64,000 nucleotides of DNA from Hemerocallis citrina (GCA_017893485.1 CM030367.1:84946853-85010852), one strand, 5' to 3'; numbered from the stretch's first letter, positions 25,101 through 40,100 are shown. Notes: a model not told the origin generated them from the letters alone. Numbers and translations: made by a program.

Positions 25101-28100
25101 TCAAGTTCAAGTTTCATGTATCAAGTTTCATGTATCATGTAATCAAGTATTAAGTAAACATGTATCAAGTTCAAGTCTTGTAGTTATTACTATCTAGGTA
25201 GCACTTCATGCATCCATACTTTTACTACATGGTTGCTACAGTCAATACAATTTCGTTTAGGTCTAGTAATGGATTTTATAGGGCGGCGTACTCAGGCATC
25301 AAGTATCAAGCACGCACGGTTCATGAATATGAAAATAAATAACAAGTTCACGAAGCGAGTCCGTGAATACTAACAAGTTCAAGAACCACACAGTGGTTTC
25401 ATGAATACAACAAGTTCATGAGCCAAGTAACTGGCTCCATGAATACATCAAGGTGCAACAAGTTCATGAACCGAGTACTGGGAAACACGGGCCCCCTTCC
25501 GAGTATACTTATCTATATTGTTCATTACTATGGTCTTTACCTTAAACCTCGGCTTGTTATTTTTTATTAATTTTTATCAAGCATGCAAGTGTGCGAAACA
25601 CGTCAAGAAAACATAATCATGGATATGGGACAAGTTTGAGATAATTATACAGCATATTCGAGGGTCAACACGAATAAGAATATCACGAACAACGAAAATC
25701 TCAAATCTGGACAGCACGACGTTGCTGTACCAAAACTGTGATTCCCGTTGCTACGAGATAGCAAATGTGGATCCGTCAGGAGGTCTAGAAACTAGACTCC
25801 TGCCCGGTTCCAATGTATATAATTAAGGTACATGAAAGTTGTGAAAACATGTGTCACAACAGCAAACTATATTGCTTCTATGTTCAGCCAGGATTTGTGA
25901 ATCTAAGTTTAAACATGTGAAACAGGGTTAAAACATTACAAATAAATTCTGAAAAAAATTGGGGATGATCTCTAGGGTGTCCAGCAACAGCATATAAAAT
26001 TTCAAGTCAAACGCTTACTGTTAACAAAGTTAAATTAATTTGCAAACTAAAGATATGCAGCAGTTTTGTGAATCTGCGACTACTGACACAGTTGCAGTAA
26101 AACTGCGGTATCTCCTAGACCGTAACTTGGAATTCGAAAATTTCGGAGGCTATCGACATCTAGACATCTAGAGCTACATTTACTGTTCAGGGCTCAGATT
26201 CAGATTCTAACTTTAAAGAACAGCAAGTAAAGTTCAGGACAGCAGCAAGTGTGAATGTCCTTCATGTATAAGTTGCATGATAATTGGTTGTTAGGCGTCT
26301 AGATTAATGTGTGATACATATAAGGGGTAATGGTTATCAAAACAGCTAGTAATATTTATTTCTCAACCCAAATGGGTGCAAGATCATCACATACAAGATA
26401 CAATACACGTCTACAAATCTAGGGTTTCTTAATTTCATGTCTTCACGTGTCTAGGAAATAAAATGAGTCCAAATAATTGTAAATATAACAATGAAGGTAT
26501 TGTGACTCTTAAGATTATGGGATTGATGAGGATTAATATTTGATCAACAACGTCGAGTCAAGGAGGAGTCACAACTACTAACTATTTGCGGTATTTTCAA
26601 ATTAAACGCTTGTACTAGAATAAAAATTTGTACAAGATGAATACTTGCCTTAGGGGAGTAGTCGACGAATCCAACGGAGGAATAACGAAATGGGTCCCGG
26701 GCGACGAACACGATCGGCACGGATCTCGATGATGATCAAGATGAAGATCAAGCGAATCCAATAGTCGAGATTGAAAATAAAACATATAGGAATTTAGAAG
26801 AGTACCAAAAGAGTAAATTTACCATGAATGACAATTGATGAATAAGAACAAAAAGTAGATCAAATGTTTAACTCACCGAGTAGAAGACGAACGAGATGAA
26901 CGAGGGCCGAGATCGAGTTGATCAACCAATCGACGGCCGAGATCGAAGATCAAGATCAAGATCAAGATCAAGATCAAGATCAAGATGATGATCACGATCG
27001 CGATGATCAAAAGAGATCTGACGGTCGAGATCAAGATCTTGATGATGATGGAGACGATGATCATGATTGCAATGATCGACGATCGGACTATCGGACAACT
27101 TAGATCCAATGGCTTGGTGATGATCAAATGAAGGATCAGACGGCTGTGATCAAGAGCTGCTGATGATGATGATGATCTGATCAAATCGGGAGGAGATCGG
27201 GCGATCCAGGAGCGATATGATTGATGATCACAATCTTGATCAGATTGGAGGGCCCATATTCAATCAATCACCAACTTCATCTTTCCACCTTCTCCTTCAC
27301 AAACAGAGAGGAGAGTGACCCGGCGGTGACTGGCAGGACTTCGACCGGCGACTGGCGCGATGACAGGCGGACGGCAACTGGATGGAATAGGGATGCCGGC
27401 GATACCGTTGCTGTTGGCGGAGGACGGCAGGAGGACTGGGTGGCGCTGTGCTGTGCACGTCATCGAGGGGAGTTAGGACTGTGCGCATGGCGCACTGTAG
27501 TCGCGTGACGGGAGGTAGGGCTGTGCTGAGGTGGCTTCGGGAGGGAGACAGAGGTCGGGAGGTGCAGTGGTGGGGAAGGGTGTTGCGAGTGGTGGAGAGA
27601 AGCGGGAGAGACCCTGCGAGGCTTTTGCTGGCGTTGCTTCGGCTGTGGTGCGTCGAGGAGGCGACTGGGGAGGCCAGGGGGAGTCACCGAGCAGGAGGGG
27701 AAGGCTCGGAGGTTGGGAGATCGTGCAGGGAGAACGGAAGTCGAGAGGAATGGGTTTGAAGAGTTGGGTTCGAAAGTTGCGGAGGAGGGAGAGATGAGGG
27801 GTTGGCATATGGCGGCTGGTGTGCACAGTAGGTGAGTAGGGTTAGGTTTAGGTTATTAGTAAGGTATTTATATAATAGGGTATTGGGTTGTTAGGGTTAT
27901 TGGGTAATGGACCCAATAAGAATAAGATAGGGTTTAATTAAAAGACCCAACAAGATAATGGGTTTGGAGATTATAAAAAAAATCAATAGGAATAGGATTT
28001 AGTCAAATGGGTATTTGGGTTTAAAAATACAATAGGGAAATAAAATAACTAATAAAATGTAGGATTATATATCAAGATACATGTTGTACTACAATATGAA

Positions 28101-31100
28101 AATTATTTGAAATCGCTACAAATACAAATATCAATAGAAATAGATTTTTAAAACAATGATCAAGATAACAATATTAATAACAAAAATAATAATTTTGATA
28201 CACATTAAAATGAGATTTGAGATAAACAAGTTTATGAAAACCCAAATAGTAATAAAATAAGATACAAATAGTCGATCACTTAGAAATAAAGATTAAAGTT
28301 AGGATATACTATTATCCGAAGGAAAATACAATTTTCGGTTTGGAAAAGATTTTATTAGAAGGTACAATTCGAGTTTAAAATAATACTGAATTTATAAATA
28401 ATTAAAATACGGAAAATATCCTGAAAATATGTATTTACGGAAACAGGGGTTACAAATCCTATCCACCTACACAAAAATTTCGTCCTCGAAATTTGCTTAG
28501 GCAGCACATAGGATAGGGCTAATCAAACCGGGGGAGGGGGGTAACAAGGCAGAGAATTAAACGGGAAGGAACAATCAGTGGCCACACCAGAAGAATAAGG
28601 AAGTGAATAACAACGATGTCAGGTGGAATGCATGAAGAAAAATAAACAGTAATAAAATGAAAGAACAACGCTAGATAACAAAGCAAGATAAGGAGTAGGC
28701 AGAATTAGAATGCAAGAGAGAAATGACAGGGAAGAATGAAATCAAATAACGAATGGGTGTATGATGACAAAATGGAATGCAAGAAAGAAGTAACTGGTAT
28801 CCAAAATGAAGAAGAAACAACCCAAGGTTTGCAAGATAACAATGCAAAGAGATGGAGAAATAGATAGAGCTGGAATCGAAGAAGGGATGGATAAGGAGGA
28901 GATGAAACAAGAAATGAGTCAAGGGATGAGGACAAATGCAAGGAATGGAACAAAACAACAATACAAGGGAGGAGAAGCAACAAGAGGATCGTGGAACCTG
29001 TGCGTTATGGGCCCACAACGCTTCCACTGCGCCACTTGATGGTGACCTTCCAAGCTCCAGACATGTCGTTGTAGACCACGTGACACCAGGCGACGATCCG
29101 TGCAGAAAGAAAAAAATGAGGCACCAAGATCAAAGAGAATATGGGCTCCAAATAGAGATAAGCAATAATGCAAAGTGGATATAAAGCTTTAGCTTCAATC
29201 AAAAAAAAAATTAAAAGGTATAATACAGATCAAAACTAATGGCTTTAACAGAAATAATAACGATAACAAATATCAATGATAATACTATCAATAGTAAGAG
29301 AACAATAATAACAATAATAAAAACTAATAATAACAATGATAATAATAAAATTAGTAATAATAATAACAAAATAATAATAATAACAATAATAATAATAGTA
29401 ATCAAGATCATCATAGTTATACATACAAAGAAACATTTCATTAGATAATTAGTAGAGGTTGTTAAGATCATGAGCTGATGATTGATGAGCTTTCTCAATG
29501 AGGTTTTCAACCTTAATATTCGAGACGAGTTTATAGTTTAACTGAGTTCCACTATAGAAGTTTCCAAAGAATATTTTGGTAGTAGTCATGCAATTGGTCC
29601 ATAGTTTTAAAGATTGGCCGATCCCAATACGATCTAGCCTATCCGGATCATTTTTTAAGGGACCGCTATGATACAACCCCTAAATCTCAGGATTGGCGAG
29701 ATAACTCGGGGATCGATCGAGTTAGTAATTTGATCGGATGGATCGGCCCGATCGCAACCCGAAACCCCAATCATATGATTAAGAAATTCCAACATTTGAA
29801 TTTTCTATTCATGTGGATCCTCTTGTCCAAGCAATGGAGATTTCATGTCTAGCTTATATTTTGTTTTTTCCTTGTGTGTAAATAAAATTTGTATTATTTG
29901 ATCTATCTATTTATATTGTTCTAGTTTTGTTCTACATTAATAATTCTTTGAAACTAATTAAAACTAGTAATATACACATACGATGCACGTGTTAATTTAA
30001 AAATTAAAGTTAAAAACTGTGATTTGCACGTGCAAAGCACGTCTTAATAAATTTTATTTGTTTTAAAGCAAATATATTTTAAAAATAATATAATATAGCA
30101 CGTGCGAGGCACTTGTTAGTAATATATACATAAAGGGTATAATGGGAGAGTTGGACGTGACGTGCGAAGCACGTGTTAATAAAAAGAATTTAAAGTAAAA
30201 ACTCTGATGTAAACGTGCGGTGTACATGTTAATTTTTTTTAAAAAAGTAAAAAATATATATGCTTTACGTGCGTTGCACGTGCCAGTGAAAAAAATTTTA
30301 AGTAAAAAATGGGAGAGTTGGAGTTGCACGTACAACGCACATGTCAATTAAAAAAAATTTAAGTAAAAAAGGGAGAGTTGGAGCTACACGTGCAACGCAC
30401 AGGTTTGTTTGTTGACAAATTACAACTCCAACTCTCCCATTATAATATAGATAGATAGATGTTCCAGTCGATAATTAAAAATATTAAATGTAAAATTAAT
30501 TATTTTAATCCCTCAATTCATTGTTTTAATTAACTACTATTTGTTTAAAAATAATTTAATTATATAAACATGTTAGATAAAATTTTTAAATTTTAAAAAC
30601 ATCTTTCCCAGATAACTTGATACACTGTTCCAATTCTATCGGTCCGGCTGATACTGATCCCTATCCCGATCCAAATATTTGGAAAAACCCATTTCTGCTT
30701 TCGATCCCGAGTTTTAAAACCTTGAACTGATCAATTGAAATTTGGAAACGCTTCTCCTCTCCTTCATTATGTTATTGTGGAAAGCAACATTATTGGAGAT
30801 CTATGAAAATCTTTCTCCCTCTCTCTTGCTCGCGCTCATATATATTTTTCCTTTGTTTCTTCTTGATATATCTTAGTCATTCAGGTGTGATTTTCTGGTA
30901 CTTCATGTACCATCAGGAACTGTGGAAGTTCTATGAGTGAAAATATTCTTAAGTTCTAATTAACTTAACTACTGTAGTTTGCAATTGTTGTGAACTATTG
31001 TTTCTTTTGAGCTATAAAAAGTTCCAATTTTCGTCTGATCGAGCAAATTTTCATCTATGACAAGAAATTTCCATGCTAATGTTAAATAGCTTCTTGTTAT

Positions 31101-34100
31101 GATGTTTGCACACTATGATGTTTTTTGACTTTGATATTTACACATATTTTCTTTATTTCACCCTCCTTTTCTTGTGATTAGTTACTACTGAGAAGTGGTC
31201 GAAGCCCTGCAGAAGCTCTTATGATTCTTGTTCCTGAGGCATATAAGAAGCATCCAACATTGACAATAAAATATCCAGAGGTAATATTTTCATTTTGTGG
31301 TGTCATTGAGTGTAAGAGTTACCTTTACGAAGAGAAGAAAGTTGATTTGCTAGGAAAAGGATTATAGATTATATCATTTTGTCATTGTAAAAGCAGAACT
31401 TTTAGCCTTATTGTTTTAGAAGTGCGACTGTGGTGGTCTGTATATATTCTATGCAGTGTTATCAATATTATCCCAATGTAGATATGCTTCAAAGTTCAAA
31501 CCATATATTTAATCTCTCTCACTGACTTCAGGTTGTTGACTTTTATGACTATTACAAAGGACAAATGGAGGCTTGGGATGGACCTGCTTTGCTTTTGTTC
31601 AGGTAATACTTGTCTACAAAACTTGCATTATGCGGGGACAGAAAAATTTATTCTCTATTAGCTGATGTCTTATCACTTGTGGACTATTGTGGAATATGGC
31701 TATATAGGTGCTTTTCTTGTAATGATTATGAAACTTGTGCCAACACTGGTTCATCTATGTTAAGAATTTATCTGTTATGGCTTCTGCAGGCTAAATGCGC
31801 ATCATGTAGTTTATCCATTTGGCTCACACTTGAGCATAAATATATGCAGAACCTCTTAAATAAGACTTTGTACAGTACACGTCTACTCATTTCGTTACTT
31901 GTATCTGTATTTGTAGTCAAGGAATAAGTATAAAAGAGAAGTTCCATTCATTTGTTTTTTAACTTGTACTTCATGAGTTCAGTGTTGATTTATTCCATAC
32001 TTTTTAATGTATTCAAGGGATACCCTTTGATCAAAGACCCCCTTCCCTATGCATGTAGCGGTCGCCTTCCCCCCAACCGTATTCCCTCCTCCTTTCTCAC
32101 TCTGGTTGGGCCTTAGGTCCTTGAAACTAAATGACATGCCTGATTGTGCATTTGGTGTGTGGTTCTACTTTTTGTGAACATGTGAATTATTGCGCCCTCG
32201 ATTCACGGAAAGTGACAATTCAGTTCACATGTTTGGATTTGGAATCCATATGGATAGAATATTGCCCTCAAATTTTTGTAAATCATGGCATCATCATCTG
32301 ATATTTTTTTTACTAAAACAAGGTCGGCTTTCAATCACAAAGCGTCAAGAGAGATATAGAAAAATGAACTATGAAAATATTATGACCTGTACTTGACGTC
32401 AACCATCTTTTATTTGGTGCTAGTTTAATCTGTGTTGAGGAATATATGGGGAAGAAGGGGTTTGCTAGTTGCTACTTGCTACAATATAAGTAGGAGGTTT
32501 GCATCTTGTAAATTCTCCTATTTTTTTTTCATAACACGTAGAACATCTACAAGGAAGGAAATATGATGTATAAAACATCCAGAAGGAAGGTAAGCTTGTA
32601 AATCGATAGTATAGAGACTGAAAATAATACTTTATTGGATGCACATAACTGAATCACTGCTTCATATATATAGGAGAGTACAAGGAGTAATCTAAATTTA
32701 TTTCAGATGTGAGACTAAACTAAGAGTACTAACACTCCCTTTCAAGCTGGTGCGTAGATATTGTCGAAGCCAAGCTTGCTCAAGAAAGTTTGAAAAAATT
32801 TAGGAGGTAGAGCTTTAGTGAGGATATCAGCAAGTTCACCAGAACGAACATAAAAAAATGAAATAACCTTCTTCTCCCACTAATCTCGAACGAAGTGATA
32901 GTCAACTTCGATATATTTTGTATGCTCATGAAACAATGGATTTTCAGAAATATGCATAGCGACCTTGTTATCACAGTAGAAAGAAATTGGAGATAATTCT
33001 GGGATTTCCAAGTCTCGAAGAAGAGATTTGAGCCATAAAACTTCAGAAATCATATGCCCAATGACTCAGTATTCAGACCTGCACTTGATTTGGCTACCCA
33101 CTAGTTCAGTGCCTATCATCAACCGATCCTGCCCATCAACATCAAAATATTCTTGTAAAGAAAGAGAATCACCAGGCCGAAAGAGAAGCCCTTGTCCTGG
33201 GGCTTTTTTAAGATAGCGAAGGATGTGAACCACTGCTTTTCAATGAGCGATGGTCGGTGCATGCTTAAACTGACTAACTCGAATAATCGTAAAGGTAATA
33301 TCCGGCCTAGTCACTGAGAGATATATGAGTTTGCCAACCAACATGCGATATCGTCCGGGATCAGGGAACAATGCATCATTGGAGTAGGATAACTTAATAT
33401 TGGGATCTATAGGTGTCACTGGGATGACATCCAACATTTCTGTCTCAGTAAGAATATCAAGGACATTTTTTTTTGAGAAAGAAAGATATCATCTTTTGTG
33501 CGTGCAACCTCAATACCAAGAAAATATCAAAGCGGACCAAGATCATTTGTTTTTTGAGCTAACCGCTGTTTGATGTGTGCAATACCTTATGAATAACTGC
33601 ATGTGATAATGATATTGTCAATATAGACTAACAGAATAACAATGCCTTTGCTTTCTTTCTTTGTGAAGAAAGAGTTGGCTACCTTCTTGAAAATCCATAA
33701 GAGCACACAGCTTTGTTGAACTTTTCAAACCAAGCTCGTGGAGACTGTTTGAGGCCATAAAGAGACTTTTTTGATGGTTGAACAACAGAGGGTACATCTT
33801 GGATGGTCGAATCTGAACGAGCCTTACGTTTCCTGACATAAATCTGAAATGACGGAGGCGGTGGTGGCGGCGATGGTGAAGGTAGTGATGGTGGTGATGT
33901 TGGTGAAAGTGGTGGTGGTGTAGGAAATCAAGACCCTCAACAATGTCCCTTGGTAAATTGGAAGGTTTTGAAGAAATATGTTCAAAAAACGGTTTTTGTT
34001 CAAAGAATGAAACATCTGCTGAGGTAAACATTTTCTTTTGTAAAGGGCAATAACAAAGACAACCTTTCGAAAAGAGCGAATATCCAAAAAATGCACATTT

Positions 34101-37100
34101 AGTAACACGCGGGTCAAGTTTATTCCGGATGGAGATTTTGAATAAAACACGTGCAACCAAAACACAAGGTGGTAGGAAAAATAGATCTTTAGATGGAAAT
34201 ACCAGTTTGAAAGGTGATTGATTTTGAAGAATACGAGTAGGCATACAGTTAATAAGAAAACAGGTAGTGAGAACCGTAAAACTCCAATAAAATTTTGGAA
34301 CGTTCATTTCAAACACCAAAGAGCGAACAATGCAAAAAGTAAATATTGATTTTTACGTTCTGCAACTCCATTTTGTTGAGGTGTATAGGCGCAAGATGTT
34401 GGTGTATTATGCCACGTTCAGAAAAAAATGTGAAAAATTAGAACTCATATATTCTTTAGCATTATCAGACAGAAAACATTTAAGAGTGATGCCAAATTGT
34501 GTTTGTATCTCAAAGAAAAATTCTTGAAAAACTTCATATACTTTAGAACGATCTTTCAAGAGAAACAACCATGTCATGCAAGAGAAATCATCAATAAACG
34601 TAACAAAATAACAATATTTATTAAACGTGGAAAAATCAATAGGTTCCTAAACATCAGAATATACTAAATCAAATAAATGTTCACTACGTTTCTTAAGGCG
34701 TCCTGGGTAGGGAACTCGATGATGTTTAGCTAACTCGCAGGACACAAGATAACTGAAATGAAGACTAACAACCGGAAACTAAGTGCTTGAGAGTATGAAG
34801 GGAGGGATGCCCTATTCACCAGTGCCATAATGCAGGATCAGTAGAAGAATGAAAAACCGAGACTGGTGAATCTAAGAGGTATAACCTATGTTGTTTATGA
34901 CCGGTGCCAATCACCTTCCTAGTCGTAATATCCTAAAATACACAGTGAGAAGGAAAAAATATTCCCGAACAATTTAAATCCTTAGAAATTTTAGGAACCG
35001 ATAACAGACTGTTACGAAATGAACACAAAACAGATGTAAGAGACAAATTCAGAGAAAGTGAGATATCATCATTCCCTTCGATAGGGACATCCATCAGCAA
35101 TACGCACATGATAATTGGAAAGCAAAGAAAAAGAAGAAAGCGGTAAATGAGACATGTTCAAAAATACCTGAATCAATAATCTATTAATGTGAAGAAATAT
35201 AACAAGCAGTACCTGAATGAACCGAATTACCAGGAGACAACAAATTGTGGACTGTTTGCTACTCTTCAGCAGAGAGGGTATACTGGGAGGAGGTTGGCAC
35301 ATCTGTAGGAGCAGTAGTGGAAGAAGATTCCATAGTAGAAGATTGATGAATAACAAGAGGACGACCAATGTGTTTCCAGCATGTCACATACTTATAAGAC
35401 CGGGTCTGACAATAGGTACAATACTTAGTATTGCGATGACTGTCATCATGGTCGCGACCACGACCATTACGGCCTCTTGAAGGATGAGAACCACGACCCC
35501 TGGAGGATGAAGGAAACTGCTGCGAGGGATTAGAAAAACTACGGCCATGGTCAGAGACGAGTGCAGACGGTGTTGGAGTTTTAACAAGAGCAGGAGGGGG
35601 TACGCGTGACAGCTAAATATGGAGATCACGTAGAGAAGGACTGGCGTTGGTGGCGAGGATATGAGAGTGAACACCTTCAAGATATGGGCGAATATTGCCC
35701 AAGACAAGAACGACAAGAAGGGCTTCACGTTGCTGCTGTTGGACAGCTAAATCGACAGAGTATGAGTGATAGATCTTCTATTCTTTTAAGAACTGATTAA
35801 AACGGGATAGATAGGTATGAATGTTGTCACCTTACTTGGTCTCGATGACATCACGAAAGATATCATTCAAGCACTGCATGTTGTTGAAAGAGGAGTATAT
35901 GTTATGAAGGGTATCCCATATCTCTTTGGCTGTGTCGAGGAAAGTGATGACGGTGTAGATGTCCCGGTCCATACAATTGGTCATCATATTGACAATCAAG
36001 TTATCATCACGATCCCATACTTTGAATGTGGGATCTGTAGGCAGAGAAGCTGGCTCAGTGAGGTGATGGTACATCTCGGGCCCTTTGAGGAATGCATGAC
36101 AGAACGAGACTTCATGCCATGCCATGAAGTTGCTGCGCTCTGAGAGATTCTCGGTGGCCATACGTTCGGCCTTCAAGAGAGAGAATCAGTTGCTATGTGA
36201 TGGGTGGGAGTCACCATTGGAGGAGGAGATGCCACCGTTGAAGTATCAGAGATCGTCATAGGAGCATATCTAGATTAAATCTGAAGGAAAAAAGCATATG
36301 AAAGGAATAGATGATGATTGAAAATGGCATTAAAAACTGGTACGCAATCCAGAACAGCGCGCATCACAAGGCTTCATCTTTTTTTTTTCGACTTTTTTTT
36401 TCTTTTAATTTTTTCTTTTAATTTTTGGTTTTTTTGGAAAACAGGAAGAGCGAGGAGTGGGGTTACGGGGTCAGGCGGTGGCGGTGGTGGGTTCCAGGAA
36501 TAGAGGAGGTCGAACGGGTCGAATTTCAGGTGCAGTGGGTGCAACGGCTTGTGGAGAGGAGGTGGATGTAGGAGCGGAGGATAAGGTTGCAGGTGTCAAT
36601 GGAGAGGACGATGGGGTGCAGTAGATGATGATGGATTTCGACGGGTGGCTGGAGATGACGATGAGGGCTGCGGTTTTCGAGGGCGTTGGCTGGTAGAGAG
36701 GAGGAGGTGGTTGCGGGTTGCGAAGGGGGTGGCAGAGGCGTGCAGCGGCGGCGGCGGCGGCGGCTGTGGAGGAGGAGAAGATTAGGGTTAGGGTTTGGGT
36801 TTGGAGGAAGAAGAGAAAGAGGGGAAGAAGAAAGGCGGCTGTTGTTTTTATTTATTTATTTATTTTATTTGAAGAGAGAGAGAGAGAAACCCTGATTAAT
36901 TTCCAGCTCTGATACCATGTCAATCTATAGTATAAGGATTGAAAATAATACTTTATTGGATGCACATAAGTGAATACATTGCCTCCTATATATAGGAGAG
37001 TACGAAGAGTAATTTAAATTTATTTCAGATGTGGGGACTAAACTAAAAGTACTTTCACTAAGAGTACTAAAGAGTAATTTTTTAGAGAGAATCAATATGT

Positions 37101-40100
37101 AAATGTGTGACGAAAGTGTATTTGAGTTCTTAATGTGTGAACGTACATTAGTTATTTATGTTTACATATGTTTCTTTAGTGCATGTGGTTGTACGTGAAT
37201 GTTTGTACATTTGGTTTGTTAATCTATAATTTGTATTAGATGAAACAAAGAATGACAATTAATAATATAATATTCAGGAGTTAAAATTTTATGCGGCATG
37301 TCACTATAATATTTGAAATGTTCCTGATGTGTCCCCAAGACTTGTCAACTAACAGTTAGGACACAATGTTGGCGTCCACCATTTAGAACGTTCTGTATAG
37401 GATTGATTCTTTGGAATTTTATAGTATGATGTGCAATATAAAATACCAATGCGACAAAATTTAATGTTTATCCACTTTATAAGTTTTGCAGAACTTATTT
37501 TCAGTATTGGAATTAATACGCGATTCTGGAATTGGGCAATTAATTCTTATAAGGTCTAAGCAAAAAAAAATCTGTTTTTCTGTACATGTATGTGGATTTG
37601 TGTTGGTGGGAATGTTTGTGGCTCAAGTGAAATATGTTGCCTTAATGAAGGGAGTCTTATCTCTACCATTTGCTGTAAATCTTAAGTGATATATACCAAT
37701 ATCGTAGCCTATTTTTCTTGTTTCTTTTCCGTAGATTGAATTCAGTTTGATAGTTAATATGGTCTTTATATTAATATTTTTGCTATTATGCTGGTATTTT
37801 GATAAATGCTATATCCAAATTAAGAGTGAGACTTATTAGATATTTTGACATATACTTGCCGCCCTTGTTGATTCCATATACATCATTCTGATTAAAGAAA
37901 GTTTGCTTTCGATTCATATAATCCTTATAACAGATATACACAGACATCTATACACATAAACACATATAACATACATATGTTTATATGCACACCTACATAT
38001 ACATTCGTGAATTTGTGTTTGTGTCTTATTAGAGGCTTGTCATTATATGTAGGAAAGAAAGTAAGTTTAGCAGATGTTATTTCTTGTATTTGCTTTGAGA
38101 TTTGTGAAAGGCGTGTTAACTTTTCCAAGCGCATTGAACGCTCTGAAAAATTAAGTATGTCAAATTGCATTCGAATCTCAAAGACCATCCAATCGCCTTC
38201 AAAGTGTTCAATTTACTATTAAAATTTAATTTCACACTATTAGCTTATGACAGTTAACTAATTCATTACTTACTACTAATTCTCTGTTCTATTAGTGATG
38301 GGAAAACAGTAGGAGCTTGTCTCGATAGAAATGGTCTTCGTCCTGCTCGGTATTGGCGAACTGTGGATGATATGGTCTATGTTGCATCGGAGGTAATATT
38401 TGTTCTTTAGATACTCAAAAGGTTCCTCTTCTTGCAACATTTTAATTTGTCCGTAAATGTTAAATTTGCATCATAAATTTTGTTAGTTTGTTAAAGAAAT
38501 TTCAAATCTAATGCGGAATTCTTAATGCTGCGTTGACCATATAGAGAGTACAGTAGACCAGATAACCAGATAATTTTCCAAATTGGAGAAGCATGAAAGT
38601 TGTGATAATAGTTTGGTATACTTAAAGTTGAGATAATAGTTTTGTATACATAGTGTATCACCTCCTGAATTTAAAAGATGAAGTTTTAGCTGACAACATT
38701 GACAAGAAAGAGCAAATGAAGACACAGCTGCTAGTTTTTCGACAACAACAACAACAACAAAGCCTTTTTCCCAACTAGTTGGGGTCGGCTAGTTACTAGT
38801 TGCTATTTTTTCCCTCCACATTATTCTAGATTTGCTGGATCAACTAGTATTTCAAAGGCATTGGGTGTTTCAACTCCTCGTATGGAGTGTTTCTTAAAGA
38901 TTTCTTTGAACCTCCTCCTCAAATAGCCTTGGAACATTTTCCCGCTGAAATTATTACATGCTTCTGTTTGATTGGCATGGATCTTGGAACACAATTATGA
39001 GCTAGAGGAAGACAGTGCAGGTGACTTAAAAGATAGCAAAATCTAGACCAACCTTTGACAAATGCTGCATGTTCTTTAATTTTTTTGCTTCCTATTTGGA
39101 CAATTATCTGTGTAAACTGGCAAACATACTTATTTTAATCTACCATTATTGGTTTGAGATTCTTGACATACAACAACCAATTTTTTGTTGTTGTACACAG
39201 GTTGGTGTTGTACCAATGGATGAGTCAAAGGTCATAATGAAAGGCCGATTAGGCCCAGGCATGATGATAACAGCTGATCTACTGAATGGACAGGTCTATG
39301 CTTAGTTTTTAGTGTTTTCTTTTAGTTGTACTTCATTTTAATTCTTGCATTGTTATCTTGTGGTAATATACTCAATTAACTTATTAGCTTTTAATTTTGA
39401 TGGTTTATTTGCTCTTCTTTTTAATATTTCAGAAGTTCTCTGGGTTGCATTGTGATTACTGAGTTCTGTAGTGATTATAGTTAGGGAATTTTGAACCTAT
39501 AAATTGTTCTTGCATACAGGAGTGTTCTGTTAAGTGATGTGTACTTGATCTTCTGTTCCAGTTTAAAATTATGTAGCTTTTGCACTTTTGCGGAAGTCAC
39601 AACGTCACATGACAATTAAATACTGGAGCAGCCAATATATACAATTAAATGTACTTATCCAATATGTTATATAACATGTCATTATCGTAGTATGTAAAAC
39701 TTGCACTCCACCTTGTATGGTGATAGGAAATTACAGCCACATATTTGGATAGAATAGAAGGTAACCTGAGTAGAGACAAAGGCATCATGTTCTCAGTATC
39801 CTGACATGCTTCATGTTATGTAACATGTGTTGGATCCTGTAGGCAAGGCAAGAAACAGATGTATCCTGCCCGACCTACATCCAGTCCCCATGCAACCCAC
39901 TTGAGAATTTCCACTATTCTTGAAAAAATTACAAGAATACCCTACGGCGTTAGACAACAACCTTGTCCAACCCGGAGTCCTTTCTCACAACTAGAGAAAG
40001 CAACCCACTCTTCCACCAAGAGTGAAAACCTGACTCTACACCTTAGAGCCCTACTCTCCAACCGAGAGGAACCACTCTCACAACCCGAGAGTGAAGAACA

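Larger units (their letters stand above)
24402..28454 (-). repeat. Ty3/gypsy LTR, about 4.05 kb
   Basis: It begins TGTCACGCCCCG and ends GGGGTTACA, in the style of the other large LTRs here (TGTAACACCCCG to GGATGTTACA). Just beyond the right end is a pyrimidine tract (ATCCTATCCACC), which read on the minus strand is a polypurine tract, so this is a 3' LTR of a minus-strand element. It includes CAAGT and CAAGTTCATGAA minisatellites (25030-25480), a GATC-rich block (26881-27250) and a GC-rich block (27290-27830). Open frames within the last are composition artefacts. Confidence 0.75.
20402..31181 (+). other. Intron 4 (10,780 bp), expanded by insertions
   Basis: It runs from GTGAGA to a TGATTAG acceptor. 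It contains, in order, a possible small retroelement remnant (21100-21350), plastid rpl2 DNA (22305-22970), an RTE-like LINE remnant (23155-23560), a 4-kb gypsy LTR with a flanking fragment (24402-29200), AT-rich low-complexity sequence (29230-29420) and a probable Helitron (29964-30459). The remainder is AT-rich with no recognised feature. Confidence 0.9.
32597..37057 (-). mobile_element. Ty1/copia element, antisense, highly decayed
   Basis: Short related LTRs lie at 32597-32734 and about 36918-37057. On the minus strand the right one is the 5' LTR, followed directly by an initiator-tRNA primer site (36906-36917). Remnants of gag, integrase, RT and RNase H follow in copia order. The RNase H region lacks a middle part. 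The two LTRs differ visibly, and the right border contains extra bases, so no target duplication can be seen. This insertion is much older than the nest upstream of the gene. Confidence 0.88.
31603..38295 (+). other. Intron 6 (6,693 bp)
   Basis: GTAATA to TCTATTAG. About two thirds is the antisense copia element 32597-37057. The flanks (31603-32596 and 37058-38295) are AT-rich with no recognised feature. Confidence 0.92.

Noticed and set aside
27221..27830. Several overlapping open frames on both strands in a GC-rich block
   Set aside because: All six frames are open by composition, no domain is visible, and the block is inside a gypsy LTR.
29211..29510. Ile/Leu-rich 'membrane protein' frame
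   Set aside because: Translation of degenerate AAT/AAC repeats.
29599..30722. An old element bounded by TAGTTTTAAAG and GTTTTAAAACC, with the Helitron nested in it
   Set aside because: The inverted ends are short and AT-rich and I find no matching target duplication.
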